A stretch of DNA of 14,317 nt from Bacteroidota bacterium (GTDB lineage Bacteria; Bacteroidota; Bacteroidia; Chitinophagales; Chitinophagaceae), in the NCBI GenBank assembly GCA_023440945.1, contig JAEZRL010000208.1, forward strand, positions 1 through 14,317. The letters run 5' to 3'. The notes under the pieces were generated by a model, which saw nothing but the letters and a program-made list of their open reading frames with translations, was not told where the DNA came from and made no database searches. The translations under genes and the position numbers were made by a program. Below, piece after piece: positions 6,642-14,268 of the stretch; the stretch's first letter is position 1; each line of letters opens with the position of its first letter.

Positions 6642-8555
6642 ATGGCATATTCTTATCAAATCAAAACGTATGAAGAGTACCGTGAAGCTTATGAGCAAAG
6701 TGTACAAAACCCTGAAATTTTTTGGGCATCGGTTGCTAATCATTTTCAATGGCGTCGTAAATGGGATAAAGTCCTGGAATGGAACTTTAACGAACCAAAA
6801 GTTGAATGGTTTAAAGGTGCAAAGCTTAATATAACCGAGAACTGCCTCGACAGGCATCTGGATACGCTGGGTAATACACCGGCGATAATCTGGGAACCAA
6901 ATGATCCCGAGGAACATCACAGAGTGCTAACATATAAAGACCTGCATAAAAAGGTTTGCCAGTTTGCCAATGTGCTCAAGAATAACAATGTAAAAAAAGG
7001 CGATCGTGTTTGTATTTATATGGGCATGATACCGGAGCTTGCCATCGCCGTATTGGCCTGTGCAAGAATCGGCGCTATTCATTCTGTAATTTTCGGCGGA
7101 TTTTCTGCGCAAAGTATTGCAGACCGTTTACAGGATGCGAAAGCAGAATTTATTATAACATGTGACGGCGCTTTTCGTGGTGGAAAAGATATTCCTTTAA
7201 AAGATGTTATTGATGATGCTTTAATTGCCTGCCCTTTTGTAAAACGTGTTATTGTTTGTACACGTACACGCACACCGGTTTCAATGATAAAAGGAAGAGA
7301 TGTTTGGTGGGAAGATGAAATAAAAAAAGTGGAAACGCTCGGCATGGAAAGTTGTGCTGCAGAAGAAATGGATGCAGAAGACCCTTTGTTTATTCTCTAC
7401 ACTTCCGGTTCTACAGGCAAACCGAAAGGTGTAGTGCATACTACTGCAGGCTATATGATTTACGTGAACTACACTTTTATAAATGTTTTTCAATATAAAC
7501 AGGGTGAGATTTATTTCTGCACAGCAGATATAGGATGGATAACAGGTCACAGTTATATTGTTTACGGACCTTTAAGTGCAGGCGCAACAACAATGATGTT
7601 TGAAGGTATCCCGACCTGGCCGGATGCGGGAAGATTCTGGGATGTTGTGGATAAATACAAAGTAAATATTCTCTATACAGCACCTACTGCTATAAGAAGT
7701 TTAATGGGCTTTGGATTAGGCCCGGTAGAAAATAAAGATCTTTCTTCTTTGCGCGTTTTAGGAACCGTTGGCGAGCCGATAAATGAAGAAGCATGGCATT
7801 GGTATGATCAAAATATCGGGAAGAAAAAATGCCCTATTGTAGATACCTGGTGGCAAACAGAAACAGCAGGTATTATGATCTCTAATCTTGCTGGTGTTAC
7901 ACCTTCCAAACCTACTTATGCAACGCTTCCTTTACCGGGTGTTCAGCCTGTACTGGTTGATGAAAACGGACAAGAGATAGAGGGAAATAATGTTAGCGGA
8001 AATTTGTGTATGAAAGCACCCTGGCCGGGCATTCTACGTACTACCTGGGGTGATCATGAAAGATGTAAAAATACTTATTTCAGCACTTACCAGAATTTAT
8101 ATTTTACAGGTGATGGCGCTTTAAGAGATGAAAATGGTTTCTACCGTATAACAGGTCGTGTGGATGATGTATTAAATGTGAGCGGACACCGTATTGGTAC
8201 GGCAGAAGTTGAAAACGCCATCAATATGCACTCCGGTGTTGTGGAAAGTGCTGTGGTTGGTTACCCGCATGAAATAAAAGGCCAGGGCATTTATGCATAT
8301 GTTATTTCAAGCGATATGCATGGTAGTGAAGAATCTATGCGGAAAGATATTTCTGCTACGGTTAGCCGCATCATCGGGCCAATAGCAAAACCGGATAAGA
8401 TACAGTTTGTAAAAGGTTTACCCAAAACCCGCAGCGGTAAAATCATGCGTCGTATTTTAAGAAAAGTAGCGGAAGGTGAAACAGAAAATTTAGGTGACAC
8501 CACTACCCTGCTTGACCCCGGTGTTGTAGAAGAAATCAAGAATGGGAAGGTGTGA
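6642..8555 (+). CDS. acs: Acetyl-CoA synthetase (AMP-forming)
   Basis: The enzyme activates acetate to acetyl-AMP and then acetyl-CoA in the cytoplasm. The product has 637 residues, close to the 652 of the E. coli enzyme, and shows all the adenylate-forming motifs: YTSGSTGKPKG (253-263), WWQTETAG (403-410), YFTGDGALRDENG, ITGRVDDVLNVSGHR, and KTRSGKIMRR, in which Lys600 is the catalytic lysine that is reversibly acetylated in many bacteria. The first Trp of the WWQTET motif is the residue known to restrict the pocket to acetate, so a short-chain substrate is likely. The usual WWQTETGG reads WWQTETAG here, a small conservative change. ATG 6642 fits both the promoter and the family's N-terminus. 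The gene stands alone: a divergent gene lies upstream, and a strong terminator lies 90 bases downstream. No acetyltransferase or deacetylase gene is adjacent. Confidence 0.97.
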   Translation: MAYSYQIKTYEEYREAYEQSVQNPEIFWASVANHFQWRRKWDKVLEWNFNEPKVEWFKGAKLNITENCLDRHLDTLGNTPAIIWEPNDPEEHHRVLTYKDLHKKVCQFANVLKNNNVKKGDRVCIYMGMIPELAIAVLACARIGAIHSVIFGGFSAQSIADRLQDAKAEFIITCDGAFRGGKDIPLKDVIDDALIACPFVKRVIVCTRTRTPVSMIKGRDVWWEDEIKKVETLGMESCAAEEMDAEDPLFILYTSGSTGKPKGVVHTTAGYMIYVNYTFINVFQYKQGEIYFCTADIGWITGHSYIVYGPLSAGATTMMFEGIPTWPDAGRFWDVVDKYKVNILYTAPTAIRSLMGFGLGPVENKDLSSLRVLGTVGEPINEEAWHWYDQNIGKKKCPIVDTWWQTETAGIMISNLAGVTPSKPTYATLPLPGVQPVLVDENGQEIEGNNVSGNLCMKAPWPGILRTTWGDHERCKNTYFSTYQNLYFTGDGALRDENGFYRITGRVDDVLNVSGHRIGTAEVENAINMHSGVVESAVVGYPHEIKGQGIYAYVISSDMHGSEESMRKDISATVSRIIGPIAKPDKIQFVKGLPKTRSGKIMRRILRKVAEGETENLGDTTTLLDPGVVEEIKNGKV

Positions 8556-8573
8556 TAAGAGGAACTTATGAGT

Positions 8574-8599
8574 TATACGTCTTAAGTATACGCCTTAAG
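8574..8599. repeat. 13-base tandem duplication after acs
   Basis: TATACGTCTTAAG (8574-8586) is followed directly by TATACGCCTTAAG (8587-8599), differing at one base. Each unit holds the palindrome CTTAAG. It lies in the acs 3' untranslated region, 46 bases before the terminator. Origin and role unknown; replication slippage is the simplest explanation. Confidence 0.6.
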
Positions 8600-8644
8600 C
8601 TAAGCAGATTTTTGAAATTCATCCATTAATGAAGAGTCGATTTG

Positions 8645-8683
8645 AAAACCGGATTCTGTTCCAGATTCCGGTTTTTGTTTTTT
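8645..8683 (+). terminator. Intrinsic terminator of acs
   Basis: AAAACCGGA (8645-8653) pairs with TCCGGTTTT (8667-8675). Inside, after one T-T mismatch, TCTG (8655-8658) pairs with CAGA (8662-8665) around a 3-base loop. The hairpin is followed by a T-rich tract to 8683. It ends acs transcription ahead of the flippase gene. Confidence 0.88.
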
Positions 8684-8714
8684 AATTTCAAATTTCTGTT
8701 CATTAAGGAGCAAG

Positions 8715-8770
8715 ACGTTGAAGTGAGTGACACAACAGAAGCTTCATAGCAACTCTTTGCCGGCTCAATA
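8715..8770 (+). repeat. Dispersed intergenic repeat, copy B
   Basis: The copy begins ACGTT, has the box AAGTGAGTGACACAACA at 8721-8737 (identical to copy A), then GAAGCTTCATAGCAACTC, and ends GCCGGCTCAATA (8759-8770). It shares the tail CCGGCTCA with copy C. It lies 32 bases after the acs terminator and 57 bases before the flippase promoter element, in the same orientation as copies A and C. Confidence 0.82.
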
Positions 8771-8826
8771 AAAATTAGATTTAAGTTTAACAGCGATAGA
8801 ATGAAAATGAATACGAGCCTTACCTT

Positions 8827-8834
8827 TATTTTTG
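8827..8834 (+). promoter_or_regulatory. -7 promoter element of the flippase gene
   Basis: TATTTTTG matches TAnnTTTG exactly. Transcription would start near 8841, about 10 bases before the TTG start codon at 8851. An ATG at 8840 is out of frame and meets a stop after four codons. No -33 TTG is seen. Confidence 0.6.
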
Positions 8835-8850
8835 CCGAAATGTTTTTAGC

Positions 8851-10353
8851 TTGAGTATTAAGAAACTGGCCGGACAAACTGTGTGGTATGGCGTGAGCAG
8901 TATTGCTGCACGTTTTATTAACTATCTTCTTACACCTTACTTAACTTATTCAGCACTTATAACACCGGCTAATTACGGGCAAATGAGTGCGATGTATGCG
9001 GCTATTCCTTTGTTCAATGTAATTTTCACTTATGGAATGGAAACAACCTATTTCCGTTTTATGGGTAAAGATGTTGACAGGGAAGCTGTTAATAATAACG
9101 CTACCATAAGTTTATTAATAAGCAGTATTGTATTAAGCATTTTGTTATGGCTGAACCAGGGATGGCTTGCACAGATCACTTCTCTCACTGAGTTTCCGTT
9201 GCTTGTTCAACTGAGCATAATTATCATTGGACTTGATGCTTTATCAACTATTCCTTTTGCCCGCTTGCGTTATGAAGGAAGACCAAGACTATTTGCGCTG
9301 ATTAAAATCGGCAACATCATTGCGAATGTTCTTTTTACCGTTTTCTTTTTAAGTTATTGCCCGGATAAAGCCAAGGCAGACCCAAACAGTTGGGCAATAT
9401 TAATTTATCGTCCGGGTCTTAATCCTATCACTTATGTTTTGCTTGCAAATGCTTTAGCATCCCTGCTTACGTTATTGTTTTTAAGCAAGTGGATGCTTCC
9501 AAAAAAATGGGTCTTCAATTTTAAATTGTGGACAGGTATGATGGCTTATGCTTTGCCGATGCTGGTTGCCGGTCTCGGCGGTACGATTAATGAAACATTT
9601 GACCGCCTGATGCTTGGCTGGTGGTTGCCGGGTTCGGCACAATATGCGGATGAACAAAGAGGTATTTACAGTGCCTGTTATAAACTATCAATTTTAATCA
9701 CATTGTTCATCCAGGCGTTTCGTTATGGTGCAGAGCCATTTTTCTTTAAACAGGCAGAGGCAGGCAATCCACAAAAAATATATGCACGTGTCACTAAATT
9801 TTTTGTGATAACAATTGCTATAATGTTTTTAGTGGTAACGTTGTTCCTGCCTGTGTGGAGATATTTTATCGATCCAAAATATTGGGAAGGCCTAAAAGTG
9901 GTTCCTATCTTATTGCTTGCCAATATGAGTCTTGGCATTTATTACAACCTAAGCATTTGGTACAAGATCACAAATAAAACAATGGCAGGTGCCTGGATAA
10001 CACTAATCGGCACAGCCATTACAGTTATTGTAAATTATCTTTTTATACCGAAATATAGTTATGTAGCTTCTGCATGGGCAACTTTTTTATGTTATTTCAG
10101 TATGATGGTTATTAGTTTTGTGTGGGGACAAAAAGAATATTATGTGCCTTATGCCTGGAAAAAACTATCGGCATATATAGTTATAGTATTGCTGCTGTTT
10201 TTTGTACATTATTCTATTACCAATCTTTATTCAAATATCTATTTTGCATTAATACTTGGCGTTATTTTAATACTTGCCTTTATTGCATTTATATTGAAGA
10301 TTGAAAAGAGGGAATTTCAACAATTGCCTGTTATTGGAAAGTATATAAGATGA
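8851..10353 (+). CDS. Polysaccharide flippase (Wzx-like, MOP superfamily)
   Basis: The product has 500 residues and is almost wholly hydrophobic, with roughly 12-14 membrane segments, as expected for polysaccharide biosynthesis transporters that flip lipid-linked sugar repeats across the inner membrane. The N-terminus (SIKKLAGQTVWYGVSSIAAR) is typical of the Bacteroidota branch, with an amphipathic start and the first helix near residue 13. Other family-like stretches are FVTYGMETTYFRFMG-like (read FTYGMETTYFRFMGK, about 59-73) and the loop PILLLANMSLGIYYNLSIWYK near 350-370. The start is TTG at 8851: no in-frame ATG lies upstream of the conserved N-terminus, and the next methionine would delete the first helix. 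The downstream gene is convergent and encodes a GT-C-like membrane protein, which fits a surface glycan role. The substrate cannot be inferred. Confidence 0.92.
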   Translation: MSIKKLAGQTVWYGVSSIAARFINYLLTPYLTYSALITPANYGQMSAMYAAIPLFNVIFTYGMETTYFRFMGKDVDREAVNNNATISLLISSIVLSILLWLNQGWLAQITSLTEFPLLVQLSIIIIGLDALSTIPFARLRYEGRPRLFALIKIGNIIANVLFTVFFLSYCPDKAKADPNSWAILIYRPGLNPITYVLLANALASLLTLLFLSKWMLPKKWVFNFKLWTGMMAYALPMLVAGLGGTINETFDRLMLGWWLPGSAQYADEQRGIYSACYKLSILITLFIQAFRYGAEPFFFKQAEAGNPQKIYARVTKFFVITIAIMFLVVTLFLPVWRYFIDPKYWEGLKVVPILLLANMSLGIYYNLSIWYKITNKTMAGAWITLIGTAITVIVNYLFIPKYSYVASAWATFLCYFSMMVISFVWGQKEYYVPYAWKKLSAYIVIVLLLFFVHYSITNLYSNIYFALILGVILILAFIAFILKIEKREFQQLPVIGKYIR

Positions 10354-10375
10354 TAGAAATAATTTATAAAATTAG

Positions 10376-10397
10376 GCGCTTAAATTAAACGCTTTTT
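10376..10397 (+). terminator. Possible weak terminator after the flippase gene
   Basis: GCG (10376-10378) and TTA (10380-10382) can pair with TAA (10386-10388) and CGC (10390-10392) across one C-A mismatch, and TTTTT follows at 10393-10397. The stem is short and weak; the larger inverted array just downstream may matter more. Confidence 0.4.
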
Positions 10398-10524
10398 GAA
10401 ACCACATAGACAGATAGAAACATAGGAGTTTCACATATTTTTTTGATATTCTACTCTTTAAAATCATTTTTCATCTTTATATCCTATATGTTTTTCTATG
10501 TACCTATGTTCTATGTGGTTCAAT
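10396..10524. repeat. Inverted array of ACATAGA-like units between convergent genes
   Basis: The left arm (10396-10428) reads AACCACATAGA (10400-10410), then units of the form AGATAGA and ACATAGG. The right arm (10481-10524), read on the minus strand, starts with the same AACCACATAGA (its complement TCTATGTGGTT lies at 10510-10520), then ACATAGG, ACATAGA and ACATATAGG. The arms share an 11-bp perfect match and further partial pairing around a ~52-base AT-rich middle. It sits between the converging flippase and GT-C-like genes, where a two-way transcription stop would be useful. Mobile origin is an alternative. Confidence 0.75.
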
Positions 10525-10548
10525 ATATTTTTCGACTTAAATGCCTTG

Positions 10549-12156
10549 TTACTCTGTCGTTACTGTAAATAAATTCATGCAGGCTGAAGGAGCAATTATT
10601 TTTTCAAAGCTTATTTTTTTCTGCAGGTTCAGTTCAAGATATTGTTTAAGTTCTTCATCCGGTTCGCCAATAAGAATAATGTTACGGGATGAAATAATGG
10701 CTTCATTCAAATTGTGAATACCAAATTTTTCTAAAAGATTATCCCTTAATTCAGTATTGAAATAAAAGGGAAATAAAACATTGCCAAGCGGATATCTTGC
10801 AGGTGAAACAAAAGCAGGAAAATGATTGAAAGGAAACTGTTCGCCGTACTCTACAAACAAAGTATCAGGATGAGATTCAACGAAAGAAGCTGCACATTCA
10901 AACTGATCTGATTGTTTTGAATTATAACAAACCAAGTTGAAAAAATAAACGCATTGAATAATGAAAGTTGCGGCAACACAAATCTTCACAACGCTGCTTT
11001 GCAATTTTGATAATTTCAGGTTTTTCGCCGGAGAGAGGATCATTGCAGCCAACAAATAAAGCAACAGGAAAAAACCACTCCATACACGTTCAGGAAACCG
11101 CATGAATATTAATAAATATAAGCTGATAAGAATCGCTATTCCTGCGGAAATAAGAAAAACATTCCGATGTTTTTTTTGGGTATTACCTGTAAATAACAAT
11201 ATTATCATTACAGCTAAAGCAAGCAGGTATTGCTTTATATCTGTTAGCAAATAATAAAGACTTTCGCCGTTAAAATCTCGCCACTTGTTCTGATATTTTG
11301 CAGCCTGCTGCATACAAGTTAAAGTTTCCGCATTCAGCAAAACATCAGCATATAAAAAGCGATTTTTTATCATATTGAAATTTGACCGTTGTTCATTGTC
11401 ATTTACCTCCTTTATTTTATTAACGTCATAACCTTTGTTGGCGAGTTGATAAAAAGCTGTTGTAGTTGCTTTAATATTTTGCCAATGGGGAATTACTTTT
11501 AAATAATATTTCTCATGCATGATAAAAGCATTCATGATTACTACAGCAACAAGAATAAGCAGTATAAAAAATCTTTTTACGATGAGAGACTTTCTAATCA
11601 AAAAAATAAAAGGAAGAAAAATAAACACCAGAGGAAAAACGATGTGTATCCGAAGCAACAATGTTGTAATAAACCAACCACCAAGTAGTAGAATGGAATA
11701 ATAAGACGGAACCTGCTGTTTCTGAATGATGGAAACACAAACAATAAAACCGGCAACCATTGCATGTGCTGCAGTGGTTGTGTACGAAAGATTCATTATT
11801 AAGGGTACAAAGAATAAAATGATATAACCAGCAATAAAAAAATACTTTTTCTGCACAGCAAGAAGATAACTGATAACAACAGCGCTTACGCCATGCAAAA
11901 CCATGTAAAAAAAGGTTAGCCAATTGAAATGCGGAATGATGTTATACAGCCATGCAAAAATTTTTTCGTACGCTAAAAATCCATACTCAAAATAACTAAC
12001 ATGAATAGTAGTTTGTGTAAAGCCGGATGATAAAACATATTGTATGAACGTGTCATCCTGTGTTGCAAGCACAGGTGTTGTAACAAATACAACAAATGCA
12101 ATTATTGCGGTTATAAATAATGTACATTGTATTAGTAGTTTTATCTTCACTATCAA
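10549..12156 (-). CDS. GT-C-like multi-pass membrane protein (possible glycosyltransferase)
   Basis: The product has 535 residues. It has a first membrane helix at about 7-27, a short loop containing QDDTF (33-37), about ten further hydrophobic segments up to about residue 420, and a C-terminal soluble domain of about 115 residues (from about FECAASFVESHPD on). An acidic pair in the first outside loop is the hallmark of GT-C glycosyltransferases, where it binds metal or acceptor. The stretch DDTFIQYVLSSGF followed by LYNIIPHFNW resembles a family of uncharacterised bacterial membrane proteins, from memory only. The likely role is sugar transfer from a polyprenyl-phosphate donor at the periplasmic face, inferred from topology. 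The start is TTG at 12154-12156 or GTG at 12148-12150; no ATG fits. It is convergent with the flippase and divergent from the epimerase gene. Function unproven. Confidence 0.8.
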   Translation of the reverse strand: MIVKIKLLIQCTLFITAIIAFVVFVTTPVLATQDDTFIQYVLSSGFTQTTIHVSYFEYGFLAYEKIFAWLYNIIPHFNWLTFFYMVLHGVSAVVISYLLAVQKKYFFIAGYIILFFVPLIMNLSYTTTAAHAMVAGFIVCVSIIQKQQVPSYYSILLLGGWFITTLLLRIHIVFPLVFIFLPFIFLIRKSLIVKRFFILLILVAVVIMNAFIMHEKYYLKVIPHWQNIKATTTAFYQLANKGYDVNKIKEVNDNEQRSNFNMIKNRFLYADVLLNAETLTCMQQAAKYQNKWRDFNGESLYYLLTDIKQYLLALAVMIILLFTGNTQKKHRNVFLISAGIAILISLYLLIFMRFPERVWSGFFLLLYLLAAMILSPAKNLKLSKLQSSVVKICVAATFIIQCVYFFNLVCYNSKQSDQFECAASFVESHPDTLFVEYGEQFPFNHFPAFVSPARYPLGNVLFPFYFNTELRDNLLEKFGIHNLNEAIISSRNIILIGEPDEELKQYLELNLQKKISFEKIIAPSACMNLFTVTTE

Positions 12157-12204
12157 AGCCGCTTAAAATAAAAAAATTATCACTGATATTTTATCCCGTA
12201 ATCC

Positions 12205-12234
12205 TTGAAAGTAAACTCATTTTTGTATTATTTG
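12205..12234 (+). promoter_or_regulatory. Possible promoter of the epimerase gene
   Basis: TTG at 12205-12207 lies 18 bases before TATTATTTG (12226-12234), a variant of TAnnTTTG with three bases rather than two between TA and TTTG. Transcription would start near 12240 and leave a 14-base leader before ATG 12254. Confidence 0.4.
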
Positions 12235-12253
12235 CAAACATTCAATAATAAGT

Positions 12254-13204
12254 ATGGCAACAGTATTATTAACAGGTGGCACAGGAGTGATCGGAAGAAG
12301 ATTAAGCGAAATGTTGCAGAGTAAAGGTTACGATGTTATCATTCTTACAAGAAAAATTTCTTTGCCATCATCAAATGGAAAACTGAGTTATGCTAATTGG
12401 GATGTAAAAAAAGGTTTGATTGATACAAATGCCATTGCAAAAGCCGATCATATTATTCATCTGGCAGGCGCAAATGTTGCAGAGAAAAGATGGACAAAAA
12501 AACGCAAAGCGATCATACAAAATAGTCGCACTGCATCAAGTGCTTTACTTGTGAAGGCGTTGAAAGAAAACTCAAATAAAGTAAGAACGGTTATAAGCGC
12601 TTCTGCTATTGGATGGTATGGTCCTGATACCCAAACAAGCAAACAAAAAGGCTTTAAAGAAAATGCACCTTCTGCAACCGATTTTTTAGGAACTACCTGC
12701 AAACTTTGGGAGCAAAGTATCTCGCCTGTTCAAACAATGGGCAAGCGATTGGTTATCCTGCGAACCGGCATTGTTTTATCTAACGATGGCGGTGCTTTGG
12801 TTGAATTTAAAAAACCATTAAAGACAGGTATCGCCGCGATACTTGGCAGCGGTAAACAAGCGATTAGCTGGATTCACATTGATGATCTTTGCAGAATGTA
12901 TATTTATGCTTTGGAAAAGGACAGGATGAATGGTTCGTATAATGCTGTGGCGTTTCAGCCAACAACGAACAAAAAGTTTATGCTTATACTGGCAAAGCAA
13001 CTGAGAGGTAAAAGTTTTATAACCATCCGGATACCTTCTTTTGTTTTGAAAATTGTTTTAGGTGAAATGAGTGTTGAAGTTCTGAAAAGTACAACTGTGA
13101 ATGCAGATAAAATAAAGAATACAGGTTTTACTTTTTTATATCCGTTTCTTCAGGAAGCTTTAGAAAACCTGGCAGGAAAAGAAAAAAAATTATTATCTAA
13201 TTAG
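12254..13204 (+). CDS. TIGR01777 family NAD(P)-binding epimerase-like protein (SDR39U1 / YfcH type)
   Basis: The product has 316 residues. It has an N-terminal Rossmann fold with the nucleotide-binding TGGTGVIG (7-14), then HLAGANVAEKRW, SASAIGWYG (115-123), RTGIVLS and SWIHIDDL, all characteristic of this extended-SDR subfamily, and a C-terminal DUF1731-like region from about residue 260 (IRIPSFVLKIVLGEMSVEVL). Length and motifs are complete. Members are called nucleoside-diphosphate-sugar epimerases, but no substrate is established for the bacterial proteins as far as I know. It starts 97 bases from the divergent GT-C-like gene and is followed 15 bases later by a lipoprotein gene on the same strand, a probable two-gene operon. 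Confidence 0.93.
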   Translation: MATVLLTGGTGVIGRRLSEMLQSKGYDVIILTRKISLPSSNGKLSYANWDVKKGLIDTNAIAKADHIIHLAGANVAEKRWTKKRKAIIQNSRTASSALLVKALKENSNKVRTVISASAIGWYGPDTQTSKQKGFKENAPSATDFLGTTCKLWEQSISPVQTMGKRLVILRTGIVLSNDGGALVEFKKPLKTGIAAILGSGKQAISWIHIDDLCRMYIYALEKDRMNGSYNAVAFQPTTNKKFMLILAKQLRGKSFITIRIPSFVLKIVLGEMSVEVLKSTTVNADKIKNTGFTFLYPFLQEALENLAGKEKKLLSN

Positions 13205-13219
13205 TCAAATAGTTATAAC

Positions 13220-13702
13220 ATGAAATGTAAATCAATCTTGTTCATGGGAATTCTTTTCATTGTTTTCGCCTGCACAAACAATGAAAAAAGCAATAATACT
13301 ACAGTAAATGATTCAGTTGCAAATGATAATACAAATATTACTTCTTCGCAACCTGTAAAATTGTGTTATGCACAAAAAAATAAAGACACAGTATTGTTGA
13401 ATATTGAATTGAACGGTGATAAAGTTACCGGTGAATTATACATTAACCGGTTTGAAAAAGATGTTAATCGCGGAACGATTAACGGCACAATGAAAGGTGA
13501 TACTTTATTTGCCGATTATACTTTTAATGCTGAAGGAATGCAATCAGTAAGAGAAGTTGTTTTCCTAAAAAAAGATGATGTAATAATAGAAGGTTACGGG
13601 CCGCTAAAATACGATTCGAATAACAAAGCTGTTTTTACGAATAAGGATTCATTGATGTTTGATGAAAAGATGAAATTAGATAAAGTTGCATGTGAGGAAT
13701 AA
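13220..13702 (+). CDS. Lipoprotein of unknown function
   Basis: The product has 160 residues. The N-terminus MKCKSILFMGILFIVFAC is a lipoprotein signal with the lipobox cysteine at position 18, followed by an Asn/Thr/Ser-rich linker (about 19-45) that probably holds the domain away from the membrane. The mature domain has a beta-rich pattern: a Cys-Tyr start (KLCYAQKNKDTVLLNIEL), then GDKVTGELYINRFEKDVNRG, GTMKGDTLFADYTF and SVREVVFLKKDD. This resembles lipoproteins common in Bacteroidota, from memory; no function is known to me. Two cysteines in the mature part (Cys49 and the one in VACEE at the C-terminus) could form a disulfide outside the cytoplasm. It lies 15 bases after the epimerase gene and is probably co-transcribed with it. 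Confidence 0.87.
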   Translation: MKCKSILFMGILFIVFACTNNEKSNNTTVNDSVANDNTNITSSQPVKLCYAQKNKDTVLLNIELNGDKVTGELYINRFEKDVNRGTINGTMKGDTLFADYTFNAEGMQSVREVVFLKKDDVIIEGYGPLKYDSNNKAVFTNKDSLMFDEKMKLDKVACEE

Positions 13703-13773
13703 ATTAAACCAAACAGATTGAGAGAACAATGGTTTTATAAATGCAGAACTTCTTACGCTGAATAAAGATAAGA

Positions 13774-13830
13774 AAGTAGAAGAGTGCGACGCAACAAAAG
13801 CTGAATAGTAGTACGAAAGCCCGGCTCATA
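13774..13830 (+). repeat. Dispersed intergenic repeat, copy C
   Basis: The box reads GAAGAGTGCGACGCAAC (13779-13795), diverged from copies A and B, then AAAAGCTGAATAGTAGTAC, and the copy ends CCCGGCTCATA (13820-13830). The middle and tail align well with copy B (AAGCT, ATAG and CCGGCTCA at matching places). It starts 71 bases after the lipoprotein stop and lies between convergent genes, in the same orientation as the other two copies. Confidence 0.72.
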
Positions 13831-13884
13831 ACAATAATATATTTTATTAGAACATTGTATTAGCTATAAGAAAACAAGCTTCAG

Positions 13885-14268
13885 TTATTTATGTACAATG
13901 GTTTTGCCAAAAGGCATCAGCGAAACTTCTATAAGCTTGAAATGTTGCAAACCAAAAGGAATACCGATAACGGTTAAACAAAGAAGAATACCAAAAGTGA
14001 GATGACCCAAGGCTGCACCTAAACCACCGAAAATTATCCAGATAATATTGAGCAAAAGAGAAAGGCAGCCGGAAGAATTATTCGTTGATATTGCTTGCAA
14101 ACCAAAAGGACGAAGAACAAAAAAACCGATCTTAAAACACTGTAATCCGAATGGAATACCAATGATAGTAAGACAAAGAATAAATCCACCCAGAAAATAA
14201 AAGAAAGCAGAGATTAATCCGCCAAATATTAACCAGATAAGGTTTCCTAAAAGATTATCAGGCCGCAT
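13885..14268 (-). CDS. yccF: YccF family inner-membrane protein (two DUF307 repeats)
   Basis: The product has 127 residues and consists of two similar halves. Residues 9-56 and 74-121 each follow the pattern N-x-x-W, two hydrophobic helices, then C-L-T-[IV]-IGIPFGLQ-x-FK and end in PFG. This is the YccF domain, found in bacterial inner-membrane proteins; the E. coli relative is a little longer. About four membrane segments are expected. The molecular function is not established as far as I know. ATG at 14266-14268 puts the first repeat immediately after a short MRPDNLLG leader. No promoter match is visible in the 49 bases upstream that fall in the window. It converges on the lipoprotein gene with copy C between them. 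Confidence 0.93.
   Translation of the reverse strand: MRPDNLLGNLIWLIFGGLISAFFYFLGGFILCLTIIGIPFGLQCFKIGFFVLRPFGLQAISTNNSSGCLSLLLNIIWIIFGGLGAALGHLTFGILLCLTVIGIPFGLQHFKLIEVSLMPFGKTIVHK

Noticed and set aside
8626..8877. 83-codon minus-strand frame in the acs-flippase spacer
   Set aside because: It runs through the acs terminator, repeat copy B and the flippase promoter, and its Asn/Lys/Leu-rich product matches nothing I recognise.
10376..10548. Considered whether the inverted array is an insertion sequence remnant
   Set aside because: No transposase fragment, no target-site duplication and no typical terminal repeat; the arms are short iterated units instead.
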